Of a stretch of DNA of 60,554 nucleotides, positions 34,748 to 43,342 are shown one piece after another (the first letter of the stretch is position 1; every line of letters starts with the position of its first letter). Position numbers and translations under genes: made by a program. Below the pieces are notes generated by a model. That model was not told the origin of the DNA. It did not search any database and saw nothing but the letters and a program-made list of their open reading frames with translations. Origin of the DNA: Phycisphaerales bacterium (GTDB taxonomy: Bacteria > Planctomycetota > Phycisphaerae > Phycisphaerales > SM1A02); assembly GCA_022447205.1 (NCBI GenBank), contig JAKVBQ010000017.1, forward strand, positions 1 to 60,554, in the 5' to 3' direction.

Positions 34748-36251
34748 GAATGCGATCGATCACCGAAGTCGAGCCGAGCCCCGGACGGTGTGCGAGAACA
34801 CGCACATCGATACCGAGTTCCTCAAGCAGTTCGTACTCGACGATCTGTTCCGGGCGGTAGTCGCCACCCTTGACGTAGACATCGGGAGCGATGGCACGGA
34901 TGAGTTCATGTGCCGTCTGTTCTCCGAAGACGACGAGGTAATCGACGCATCGGAGTTCGCCGAGAATCTCAAGACGCTCGCGCTCCGAGAAGATCGGACG
35001 GTCTGGCCCCTTGAGGGAAGCCACCTGTTCGTCGGAATTCACTCCGACAACGAGCACGTCTCCCGTCTGGCGAGCCTCACGAAGGTAGGCGACGTGACCG
35101 GCATGAATGACATCGAAGCAACCGTTGGTCAGGACGATGGCATCCCCCTTCGAACGATGGGCCTCGAGTTCAGGAAGCAGTTCCTCCATGGTGCGCACCG
35201 GACCGAGTCCGCTCCCGGACTCCTCCAGGAGTGCCCGACGCAGTTCGGGAATCGGAATGGGGCGGACACCGAAGGTCTCGACCTCCAGGCCTGCCGCGAC
35301 ATTCGCGAGGGCGACCGAATCGTTCAATGCCAGATCGTTCGCGATGCCCGAGGCCAACGCGGCAAGCACCATGTCTCCTGCACCAGTCACGTCGTAGACG
35401 CTGCGTGCCCGGGTGGGCAGGTGACTCGGCTCATGCCCCCGCTGCTGCAGGACGGCTCCGTCCCTGTCGAGCGTGATGACGACCGCATCGACCGCCCACT
35501 GGTCGAGATAGGTCCCCGCCAGCTTGAACCCATGAGCCACGCCACCCTCCTCGGGAGGCGAGATCCGGGTCGCAAGCTCCGCCTCGCTCCTGTTGGGCGT
35601 GACCAGGGAAGCTCCTGCATAACGCGCACAATCCTCGAGCGCGGCCGGATCGACAAGGACCGGAATGCCTCGCTCACGAGCAAGGCGTATCACATGCTGG
35701 CAGACCTCCGGCGTGCAGACACCCTTCGCATAGTCCTCGATGCAGACGACCGCCGCGCCCTCCAGAGCACGTTCGAAGGACTCGACGACCCGCCTTTCGA
35801 CATCAGGGGCAAGTGGTTCACGTGACTCGAAATCGAGCCGGAACATCTTCTGGGGATGGCGATGCTGGGCAAGACCCACCAGACTTCGCTTCACGGTCGT
35901 CGGCCGAGTGGCATCCTCCACCATTCCCGTGACGTCGCAGCCGGATGACTCGAGACTCGCCTTCAGTTCACGACCTTCGGCATCGCCTCCGATCACGCCG
36001 ACCAGATGGACGACGCCCCCCAGTGCGGCGAGACAGGCGGCGACATTGCTCGCGCCTCCGGGCATGCTGGTGATGTCGTTCTGGCTGCGCGCGGTCAGGA
36101 TCGGAACCGGGGCTTCGGGACTCATGCGTTCGGCCGCACCTCGGATCTGCTGGTCCAGCATGAAGTCACCGACAAGGACCGCCTTGAAGGGCGTGAAGTC
36201 GGCGAGCTCCTCGTGGAGTCGAGCATGCATGTTGTCCGCTGGATCGGTCAC
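34734..36251 (-). CDS. hldE: Bifunctional D-glycero-beta-D-manno-heptose-7-phosphate kinase / 1-phosphate adenylyltransferase
   Basis: 505 residues. It makes ADP-heptose precursor for the inner core of lipopolysaccharide. The N-terminal ribokinase-type domain runs to about 330 with GDFMLDQQIRGAAERMSPEAPVP, PGGASNVAACLA near 66 and the anion hole DVTGAGDMVLA near 289 (catalytic Asp). The C-terminal nucleotidyltransferase domain has LTNGCFDVIHAGHVAYL near 376-392, the HxGH motif, and VKGGDYRPEQI near the end. Last gene of the LPS cluster, 11 bases after lpxK. Confidence 0.94.
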   Translation of the reverse strand: MTDPADNMHARLHEELADFTPFKAVLVGDFMLDQQIRGAAERMSPEAPVPILTARSQNDITSMPGGASNVAACLAALGGVVHLVGVIGGDAEGRELKASLESSGCDVTGMVEDATRPTTVKRSLVGLAQHRHPQKMFRLDFESREPLAPDVERRVVESFERALEGAAVVCIEDYAKGVCTPEVCQHVIRLARERGIPVLVDPAALEDCARYAGASLVTPNRSEAELATRISPPEEGGVAHGFKLAGTYLDQWAVDAVVITLDRDGAVLQQRGHEPSHLPTRARSVYDVTGAGDMVLAALASGIANDLALNDSVALANVAAGLEVETFGVRPIPIPELRRALLEESGSGLGPVRTMEELLPELEAHRSKGDAIVLTNGCFDVIHAGHVAYLREARQTGDVLVVGVNSDEQVASLKGPDRPIFSERERLEILGELRCVDYLVVFGEQTAHELIRAIAPDVYVKGGDYRPEQIVEYELLEELGIDVRVLAHRPGLGSTSVIDRIRSEA

Positions 36252-36262
36252 CGATGTTGATT

Positions 36263-37294
36263 CTACAGCACGGGAGCGGTGCCACAGGCCTCCCGGATCC
36301 GTTCAACGACCACATCCCGTCCCTCGAGAAACTCGATACGCACCACGGGCACGAGAACGGGGGTTATCAGGGACTCGATGCCTGGAGAGCGCGCAAGTTT
36401 GACCCAATCCTTCGCACTGGTGAGGACGGCATCGGCACCGGCGGCCGCATGGCGTATCGACTCGAGCTCTGCAGGCCCGTAGTGAACGTGATCGGGAAAG
36501 GCGAGATGCTCGACGACGTTCATGCCTGATTCGGTCACGTGATCGACCAACGATGCAGGGTTGCCGAGGCCGCTGCAGACGACGACCTTCCGTCCCGGAC
36601 AACTGGCGGGGTCGATCACGTCCTTGTGCACGCCGGACTCGTAGACGTCGATGTGCGACCAGCCATGGCGGCAGGTCGCATCGTGGCCGACGCCTCGATG
36701 CCTTCGGATCAGATCGTGGACACGACCGTCGTCCCCGCCCGACCTGGTGACGACGACCAGGTCCGCACGTTCGAGCGACCGTGCGGGCTCACGAAGCCAT
36801 CCGTTGGGCAGGAGGTCACCATCGATCCCGGGGCGCAGTGCATCGACGAGCACGATGTCGAGATCACGGTGCAACCGTCGATGCTGGAAGCCGTCGTCGA
36901 GGAGGATCACGTCCGGCGCGTTCCCCTTTCGAGCGAGCGCTTCACGGATCGTGGTGACACGATCGGCGCCGACCAGCACTGGAAGCCATGGATGCTTCTG
37001 CCTGTATTCCTCCGCTTCATCGGAGCCACCGGTGCGATCGGCTCGGTAGCCACGCATGGCGATGGCGGGTGAGGCCCCGGCCTCGTGCAATCCATCGGCA
37101 AGAAGACTGCAGAACGGAGTCTTCCCGGTCCCCCCCACCGTGAGATTTCCGATCGAGATGACCGGCGCACCGACTCGTGCGGGACCACCATGAAGCTGGC
37201 GACGGACATCAAACGACCAGCCGAGGTGATAGACCCTGGCCGCCAGATAGCCGAGCGGGGACAGGAAACGCGGAAGTGGGCCTTGCGAATTCAT
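36263..37294 (-). CDS. lpxK: Tetraacyldisaccharide 4'-kinase
   Basis: 343 residues. It phosphorylates the 4' position of the lipid A disaccharide. The P-loop ISIGNLTVGGTGKTPFC is near 46-62, and the LDDGFQHRRLHRDLDIVLVDA motif near 130-150 carries catalytic Asp and His residues. The N-terminal helix RFLSPLGYLAARVYHL is the usual membrane-associating segment. The start overlaps the stop of the preceding small membrane gene (ATGA). Its presence shows a lipid A outer membrane. Confidence 0.93.
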   Translation of the reverse strand: MNSQGPLPRFLSPLGYLAARVYHLGWSFDVRRQLHGGPARVGAPVISIGNLTVGGTGKTPFCSLLADGLHEAGASPAIAMRGYRADRTGGSDEAEEYRQKHPWLPVLVGADRVTTIREALARKGNAPDVILLDDGFQHRRLHRDLDIVLVDALRPGIDGDLLPNGWLREPARSLERADLVVVTRSGGDDGRVHDLIRRHRGVGHDATCRHGWSHIDVYESGVHKDVIDPASCPGRKVVVCSGLGNPASLVDHVTESGMNVVEHLAFPDHVHYGPAELESIRHAAAGADAVLTSAKDWVKLARSPGIESLITPVLVPVVRIEFLEGRDVVVERIREACGTAPVL

Positions 37295-37716
37295 GACTCT
37301 GGCTCCGTGGCGTCACGCTCGATCGAAGCACGCTTCACTTCCGCGATCTCGGCCTTGAGCCGATCCGCCGCCTCAAGCGCATCCATCATGAATTCACGGC
37401 GGTGGATGCGAAAGCTGTTGATCACATCCACCGCAAGCAGGAGCACGGTGAGAAAGATGAGCCCGAGTGCGGAGAGCCATGCGACGACGTAGCCGCTCGG
37501 GCTCACTTCGGAATCGACGAAGCTGGCGGCCCGCAGCAACGCGAATACGGCGAGCACCGCAAGGACGAGGGTTCCACGACGCAAGGCACGGGTCGAAGGC
37601 AGGAAGGACTCGGCACCCAGGCGGTGCCAGTACCACACGGAGAGGAGGATCAGGGCTGCCGAGACCAGCAGGCCTGCGGGGACGGGGACATCGATCGCGG
37701 AGAGTGGCATGATCAT
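37291..37716 (-). CDS. Small membrane protein of unknown function
   Basis: 141 residues with three hydrophobic segments (about 12-30, 48-64, 76-98), then a C-terminal coiled helix of about 40 residues. No family I can name. It overlaps maf upstream and lpxK downstream by ATGA, so it is translationally tied into the LPS cluster. A role in lipid A or envelope assembly is only inferred from position. Confidence 0.75.
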   Translation of the reverse strand: MIMPLSAIDVPVPAGLLVSAALILLSVWYWHRLGAESFLPSTRALRRGTLVLAVLAVFALLRAASFVDSEVSPSGYVVAWLSALGLIFLTVLLLAVDVINSFRIHRREFMMDALEAADRLKAEIAEVKRASIERDATEPES

Positions 37717-38336
37717 GCTGACCCCCCGCCTTCAAGCAATCCTCGAAGCTGGGGCTCGAGTTTCCTCATCGGAAGACCCATCACCGTGCTCGGATCACCA
37801 TCGACCTCGATCGTCCAGCCTGCAGCGATTCGGTCCGCGAGGTTGTACCCGCCGGATTTGCCCTTCCACTCACCGGAGGCGACGTAGTCCTTGATCGTGT
37901 CGTCATCCAGTGGACCGATCCGAACGACGGTCGCATCACTCCATATGGACCGTGAATCATCTCGGAGATCGATGATCGCCACCCCGGTGACCGTTCGATG
38001 TGTGCGACCCGCCAGCTCCCCGATCATCGCCATGGCTTCCCTGTCGTCTCCGGGCTTGCCGATGAGGCGGCCTTCCGATGCACACAGGGTGTCTGCGGCG
38101 AGAACGACGCCTTCGCTGACGGAACGTCCCTCGGAGCCCGCGATCCGGCTCAGCGCACTGACTGCGGCACAAGCCTTGAACCAGGCTCGGGCAAGACAGG
38201 CGGCATCGACTCCGCCGACCGCCTCGACGAGCGAGTCGTCGTCGACGTCGAACCTCGCACGATGAGGCTGAAAGCCCGCCTCCTCGAGCATGAGCAGCCT
38301 GCGAGGCGATCCGCTGGCGAGCCACAACTGCCTCAC
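37713..38336 (-). CDS. maf: Maf family nucleoside triphosphate pyrophosphatase
   Basis: 207 residues. Maf proteins hydrolyse non-canonical or canonical NTPs and can affect division. The N-terminal LASGSPRRLLMLEEAGF is the hallmark phosphate-binding motif. LAADTLCASEGRLIGKP near 75-91 and GKSGGYNLADR near 165-175 (Tyr in place of the usual Ala-Tyr) are the other family signatures. Specificity (dTTP/UTP versus m7GTP) cannot be judged. It overlaps GT9 upstream and the membrane protein downstream. Confidence 0.9.
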   Translation of the reverse strand: MRQLWLASGSPRRLLMLEEAGFQPHRARFDVDDDSLVEAVGGVDAACLARAWFKACAAVSALSRIAGSEGRSVSEGVVLAADTLCASEGRLIGKPGDDREAMAMIGELAGRTHRTVTGVAIIDLRDDSRSIWSDATVVRIGPLDDDTIKDYVASGEWKGKSGGYNLADRIAAGWTIEVDGDPSTVMGLPMRKLEPQLRGLLEGGGSA

Positions 38337-39403
38337 GCGCCGACCCCCAGTCTCGAGGAAAGTGCTCCGAAGACCTCGTCGACCCCCAGGGAGAGCATGC
38401 TCGGTGCCGGTCCAGCCCCAGAGCGATAGTCATGACCATGCCCGGTGGCGGACGGATCCCGAAGGACGGAGTCAAGACATCCATACGGTCCGACCTCCTC
38501 GGGATCCGTGGGGCCGAAGAGGGCGACCATCGGCCTTCGGAACCCCACCGCCATGTGAAGGGCCGCCGAGTCGGATGCGACGACGACACGACTGCCCCGG
38601 ATGACCGCCATGAGCTGGCCGACCGTGGTCTTTCCTGCAAGGACATGAACCCGCAGTGACGAGGCGGACGGATCGCTCATGATCTCGGAGGCGAGTGATT
38701 CAATCGACGAGGACTCGGCAGGACTGCCGACGAACACAAGATCCTGAAGTCCAAGATCGCCGCTCCGATGCGCGAGCTCGACCCATCGTTTCGCCGGCCA
38801 CTCCTTGGAAGGCCATCGGCTTCGGGGTGCGAAGACTGCGTAGCCTTCGGCCGGACGATCCGGAAGGGACGACCACCAGTCGATCGCGTCGTCCGATGCG
38901 TGCAGGTCCATGTCCATCACCCGTGGGATCCCGAGGTCATCGACCAGTGACATCATCCGGTCCACGGCATGCGTCACGGAGGTGCGCACCCTGGTCGTGT
39001 AGTGGATCCAGCCGAATTCACGAGCATCCGCGAACCCGATGCGGCGGCGTGCTCCCGTGCATCGAGTGAAGAGTGCGCTTCGTGCGAGTCCCTGGCAGTC
39101 GAGGACGAGATCCCAGCCATGCTTCCGAAGCCCTGAAGCCCACCGGACTCCACGCAACGCACGAGATGGGGATCGCCAGGCTCCACGAAGCCGGGAACGG
39201 GGAAACGATACGACCGAATCCAGGGCGGGGTGGGAGGCGACGACCTCCGTGAACTCCTGCTGAACCAGCCAGTCGATCCGGGCATCCGGCCAGGCCGCAC
39301 GGAGCGAGGAGAGCACCGGCACCGTCCTGCAGACATCGCCGAGCGCGCTCGGTCGGATAATGAGAATGGATCGAGGTGTCGATTCTTGCATCGTTTCCCG
39401 CAT
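38333..39403 (-). CDS. Glycosyltransferase family 9 (heptosyltransferase-like)
   Basis: 356 residues; an ATG at 39391 is an alternative start. Family 9 enzymes transfer heptose or related sugars to the LPS core. The N-terminus SILIIRPSALGDVCRTVPVL is the classic GT9 start. FAPRSRWPSKEWPAKRW near 205-221 and the ADP-binding stretch VVASDSAALHMAVGFRRPMVALFGPTDP near 285-312 are typical. First gene of the ATGA-linked run that continues with maf, so it fits ADP-heptose use from HldE. Confidence 0.92.
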   Translation of the reverse strand: MRETMQESTPRSILIIRPSALGDVCRTVPVLSSLRAAWPDARIDWLVQQEFTEVVASHPALDSVVSFPRSRLRGAWRSPSRALRGVRWASGLRKHGWDLVLDCQGLARSALFTRCTGARRRIGFADAREFGWIHYTTRVRTSVTHAVDRMMSLVDDLGIPRVMDMDLHASDDAIDWWSSLPDRPAEGYAVFAPRSRWPSKEWPAKRWVELAHRSGDLGLQDLVFVGSPAESSSIESLASEIMSDPSASSLRVHVLAGKTTVGQLMAVIRGSRVVVASDSAALHMAVGFRRPMVALFGPTDPEEVGPYGCLDSVLRDPSATGHGHDYRSGAGPAPSMLSLGVDEVFGALSSRLGVGA

Positions 39404-39591
39404 GGACGCAGCTGCTGGCCGTGTCCATGCGGAGTATATGACGGAGGACCGGGTTGTAACCTATCCTCAAGCATGCGACGCGGAAGGATGGCGGTTGTAG
39501 TATCAACCGACACCGGTTGGGAGAGGCTCCCCTGCCGGCACGACAGGGCATACGTACCAGCTCGAGAGCTTGCGAAGAAACAGGACCTCAC

Positions 39592-40941
39592 TTGAACGAC
39601 GGCACTCCATCTCGACCTCAAGACACACCGCAGAAGGGACATGGTGGCGACAATGGCGCCTCCAGCGAGCGGTCGGATCCGACGGAGGACTCGAGGGAAT
39701 CCTCCCGTACCGGACCGGGATTCGACACGGTCATCGGACGAACGATCGTCGATCGAGGGCTCGTCACCTCGGACGAACTCGATGAGGCGATGTCGATCGT
39801 CGCGGAGCGGCGCAAGCTGGAACCGGCCACGACCCTGCCATCGATCCTGCTCGAGGAGGAACTGCTGACCCCGAAGCAGCTGGAGCGAGTGCGAGGAGAA
39901 GTCGAAGCGGACAGCACCAGCCAACGGATCCCCGGCTACAAGATCCTCCAGAAGCTGGGTGCCGGTGCCATGGCAACGGTCTTCCTCGCCCGGCAGCTGA
40001 GCCTCGATCGGCTGGTTGCGATCAAGGTGCTGCCGAAACGACTTTCCGCGAGCGAGTCATTCATCGAACGGTTCTACAAGGAAGGTCGCGCTGCAGCCAA
40101 GCTCAATGACCCCAACATCGTTGCCGCATACGACGTCAACCAGGCCGGAGAGCACCATTACTTCGTGATGGAGTACGTCGACGGCGAGACTCTCTACGAC
40201 CGGATCAAGCGCGAACGGCAGATCGACGAGCCTGAAGCCCTGAAGATCGTCCGCCAGGTCGCCTCCGCACTCAAGCACGCACACGAACGGGGCTTCATCC
40301 ACAGGGATATCAAGCCCAAGAACATCATGCTCGGCAAGGCCGGCAAGGTGAAACTCGCAGACCTCGGACTGGCCAGGGCACTGACTGACAAGGAAGCTGC
40401 CGAGGCCGAGGCGGGGCGTGCCTATGGAACACCCTTCTACATCAGCCCGGAGCAGATTCGTGGCAAGGTCGAACTCGGTCCGGAAGCGGACCTCTACGGC
40501 CTGGGCGCAACGATGTACCACATGACGACCGGGCGAGTTCCGTTCGAGGGCCGCACACCCTCACAGGTGATGCATCGCCACCTCCGAGATGAAGTCGTCC
40601 CCCCAGATCATGTCAACTCAAGGCTCTCGCCCGGGACTGCGCAGATCATCGAGATGCTGCTCGAAAAGAGACCGAGCGACCGGTACGGCTCGGCATCCGA
40701 CCTGATCGAGGACATCGACCTGGTGCTGGCCGGCAAGAGTCCGTTGCATGCGGGAGGACGCGTCGACCTCTCTTCAGTGGCGGAAGCACTCTCGGGTGGC
40801 ACCGAGTCCCAGCCAGCCATAAAGCTGCGCAAGGCACCCCGAGGGAACTCCATGTTCGGAGAACCGGTGGTCCTGATGCTGATGTGCCTGCTGGGCCTGG
40901 CCCTCTTCGTGATCCTGCTGCTGGTGCTGAACCAGGCGTGA
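39592..40941 (+). CDS. Serine/threonine protein kinase with GspE-N-like domain
   Basis: 449 residues from a TTG at 39592 preceded by AGGA; another TTG at 39517 would add 25 residues. Residues about 50-105 (IGRTIVDRGLVTSDELDEAM, then ILLEEELLTPKQLERV) resemble the small N-terminal domain of GspE/MshE. The kinase domain has the ATP loop LGAGAMATVF, VAIKVLPK, HRDIKPKNIML, DLGLAR and GTPFYISPEQ, all intact. A single helix lies at the C-terminus (VVLMLMCLLGLALFVILLLVL) with almost nothing after it. It is therefore a cytoplasmic kinase tethered by its tail, with no extracellular sensor. Confidence 0.9.
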   Translation: MNDGTPSRPQDTPQKGHGGDNGASSERSDPTEDSRESSRTGPGFDTVIGRTIVDRGLVTSDELDEAMSIVAERRKLEPATTLPSILLEEELLTPKQLERVRGEVEADSTSQRIPGYKILQKLGAGAMATVFLARQLSLDRLVAIKVLPKRLSASESFIERFYKEGRAAAKLNDPNIVAAYDVNQAGEHHYFVMEYVDGETLYDRIKRERQIDEPEALKIVRQVASALKHAHERGFIHRDIKPKNIMLGKAGKVKLADLGLARALTDKEAAEAEAGRAYGTPFYISPEQIRGKVELGPEADLYGLGATMYHMTTGRVPFEGRTPSQVMHRHLRDEVVPPDHVNSRLSPGTAQIIEMLLEKRPSDRYGSASDLIEDIDLVLAGKSPLHAGGRVDLSSVAEALSGGTESQPAIKLRKAPRGNSMFGEPVVLMLMCLLGLALFVILLLVLNQA

Positions 40942-40985
40942 CCGCCATGCCCCAGGCCGGGCAACTACGCCGTCCGAGGAGCCGA

Positions 40986-41462
40986 TCAGCGGACCCGGGC
41001 GATCATCTCGATCTCCACGGGTGCATTCAGGGGAAGGCCGATCGAGCCGACTGCGGCGCGTGCGTGACGGCCGGCATCACCGAAGACCTCGAGGAGCAAC
41101 TCGCTTGCACCATTCGCGACGGTCGGCTGAGCATCGAAACCAGGCTCGCACTGGACGAAGACACCGATGCGAACGATCTGTTCGACATCCTGCAGACCTC
41201 CGTCCAATTGTGCCGCCAGGACCGCAAGCGCATTCAGGACCGAAAGCCGGGCGGCACTGGAGGCATCCTCGATCGATACCTGATCAGGGACCCGCCCGCA
41301 GACGGAGAGCGCACCATCCACGAAGGGCAGCTGCCCGCTCACGAAGACCAGGTCACCCGTCCTGACCGCGGGCACGTAAGCGGCAACAGGAGCAGGAGCA
41401 GCGGGAAGGGAGAGCCCGAGGGCACACAAGCGTTCTTCAGGAGTCATGAGACTTGGCAGCAT
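40986..41462 (-). CDS. RidA/YjgF family protein
   Basis: 158 residues. RidA proteins deaminate reactive enamine/imine intermediates from PLP enzymes, and some relatives differ. LVFVSGQLPFVDG, LDGGLQDVEQIVRIGVFVQ, FGDAGRHARAAVG with the catalytic-type Arg, and LPLNAPVEIEMIARV are the family blocks. Start at 41462 (ATG) chosen because it has GAGG about 12 bases upstream; a later ATG at 41447 is possible. Convergent with the kinase gene, 44 bases apart. Confidence 0.87.
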   Translation of the reverse strand: MLPSLMTPEERLCALGLSLPAAPAPVAAYVPAVRTGDLVFVSGQLPFVDGALSVCGRVPDQVSIEDASSAARLSVLNALAVLAAQLDGGLQDVEQIVRIGVFVQCEPGFDAQPTVANGASELLLEVFGDAGRHARAAVGSIGLPLNAPVEIEMIARVR

Positions 41463-42280
41463 ATCGCCACGACCTCGGCAAGGACCCACCCCGCAGCCTC
41501 AATCAGCGCCTGCCACCAATGGCTGGTAACCACCTGGACCTCGATCTGGCCGGCACCCTCTCGTCAGTTCGATCGGAGCAAAATCGGCGACAGAAGCCTC
41601 CAGGGGGGATTCTGAGCACTCCAGCACCCCTGGTCGGTGCCAGCGAGCAGTGGGCAGCGGTGGGAAATCGAGCGAAATTGCAACAACTTGACATCCTCTG
41701 GTGGCCCCATACCGTATACGTGGAAGCACTGGGACATCCCCAGGGTGCCTTTTTCCTGTCGACGAGAGGATCAACACCTTTTATTCCGAGCACTGGCCCG
41801 CACCTTTACTGCTTTGCTTCATACGTACCGCGCGCCAAGACTCACCATGCCCTTCATGCCCGGCCTTCAACGGCCGATTCTGAACTCCCCACTCGTCGAC
41901 GACAATCCGAGTAACGACCGCCGAATCCACCAAAAGGTGGACCTGGCGTGCTTGAGTGTCGCGAAACCGTGACAATCCGAGAACCGTGACCCCCCTGAAC
42001 AGGGACTTGTCTCAGGTTCGAGATGTGAGGATCGGCCTCAGGGCCGTTCAAGCACCCGCATGAAGAGGTTCTGGCACATGTCCAGTACAGACAGCGTCAG
42101 GGGCCCGTGGCACCAGAAGTGTCGCCCCCGGCACCTCCTCAGATCGGCACCCATGAAGACAGAAGTTGACCTGGGAGGTCCATGCAGCATGCATGACCGA
42201 CCGGAAAGACAGGCGTTCCGACTATCATTCATTGATTCACACTGAACTCATTTTTACCTCTATCAAATACGGAGACAACC
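41463..42280. other. Gene-free stretch upstream of the pseudopilins
   Basis: About 820 bases with no gene that holds up. Short open frames appear on both strands without recognisable proteins. A candidate -35 TTGACA is at 41688-41693 with only a weak -10 (TACCGT, 41710-41715), and a hairpin with a T-run follows at once at 41726-41754. The last 40 bases before the pseudopilin start are AT-rich and hold GGAG at 42272. It could contain a small RNA or long leader, but no class is recognised. Confidence 0.4.
41726..41754 (+). terminator. Terminator-like hairpin in the gene-free stretch
   Basis: GCACTGGG (41726-41733) pairs with CCCA (41739-41742) and GTGC (41745-41748), a two-base bulge between them, and is followed by five T (41750-41754). 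No upstream + strand gene is present, so any transcript it ends would be non-coding or very short. Confidence 0.4.
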
Positions 42281-43267
42281 ATGCACAAGAGCCGCGGATT
42301 CACGCTCGTTGAGTTGCTGGTGGTGATTGCGATCATCGCACTCCTCATTGGCTTGCTGCTTCCTGCACTTGCCAAGGCCAGGGAGTCAGCCAAGGCCACC
42401 AAGGACAGCTCACAGATCAATCAGGTCCACAAGGCCATGCTCATCTACGCGAATGGCGACAAGGACAACGAGCTGCCCATCCCGGGCAAGATCTGGCCCG
42501 AGTGGTACCAGAACGGTGGAACCACCTACGTGGGTCGCTTTGGCCAGGAACGCGGCAATGTGAACAACGCCCACAACCTCTACGCGGTCGGTGTCGCGCA
42601 GGAATTCTACAAGCCCGAGATCCTGATCAGCCCGGTCGAAGTCAGCGACATCGTCAAGCGCGACGAAGACTATGACTACGACAAGTACCGTCCCACCGCA
42701 GAAACCTACTGGGACAACACCTTCACCGCTGACATCAACGGCAGCCAGAGCGGCCACTCCGATGACGCTGAAGCTTGGGGCGGCGAGCGACCCGAAGACG
42801 AATGCAACGTCTCGTACGCACACCTTGCGATCCACTCCAACGACATCGGCGCCAACGGCTCCAGTGGCCAGGAAAACCGTCGCCGAACCCGCTTCTGGGT
42901 CAACTACGCCCGAACCGGCGTCCCCGTGCTCGGCACCCGCGGCGTCCAGAGCGGCCTGACCACCGGCACCCGCTACGAGAAGTCCCCGACTCTCAGGATG
43001 CTCGGCCCGGAAGCCCAGTGGAATGGCAACCTCTGCTTTGCAGACAACCACATGGAATCCGTCGACAACTTCTTCGCAGCGAACTACATGTGCGAAACCG
43101 AAGGCGGCAACCTGCCGGACAACATCTTCAACTGTGAATTCGAATGCAGTGATGATGACAAGTGGATGCAGGCTGACGCCTGGCTGATCATGGCCTTCCG
43201 CGCCAAGGATGCCGGCAGCAGCTTCGGCACTGGCTCCACTTCCCGATACGACAGGCTGGACCCCTGA
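42281..43267 (+). CDS. Pseudopilin-like protein with prepilin N-terminal motif
   Basis: 328 residues. RGFTLVELLVVIAIIALLIG at residues 5-24 is a type IV prepilin/pseudopilin leader and helix: cleavage after Gly6 and methylation of Phe7 expected, with Glu at +5. A helical stem follows (LLPALAKARESAKATKD). The remaining 270 residues are a large globular C-terminal domain with many Asp/Asn and a few Cys, without a known family. GGAG lies about 9 bases before the start. Together with the next gene it forms a tandem pair. It probably belongs to a type II secretion-like or pilus system, but no assembly ATPase or secretin is here. Confidence 0.85.
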   Translation: MHKSRGFTLVELLVVIAIIALLIGLLLPALAKARESAKATKDSSQINQVHKAMLIYANGDKDNELPIPGKIWPEWYQNGGTTYVGRFGQERGNVNNAHNLYAVGVAQEFYKPEILISPVEVSDIVKRDEDYDYDKYRPTAETYWDNTFTADINGSQSGHSDDAEAWGGERPEDECNVSYAHLAIHSNDIGANGSSGQENRRRTRFWVNYARTGVPVLGTRGVQSGLTTGTRYEKSPTLRMLGPEAQWNGNLCFADNHMESVDNFFAANYMCETEGGNLPDNIFNCEFECSDDDKWMQADAWLIMAFRAKDAGSSFGTGSTSRYDRLDP

Positions 43268-43342
43268 GGCCTTCAAGGCAAGATCCATCCAGCTTGAGCC
43301 AAGTAAACATCGACACGTTCGATTCAACAAAGACACATTGAT

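Noticed and set aside
41453-41914. 153-residue plus-strand frame in the gap after RidA
   Set aside because: No recognisable protein, starts inside ridA and runs through the hairpin at 41726-41754.
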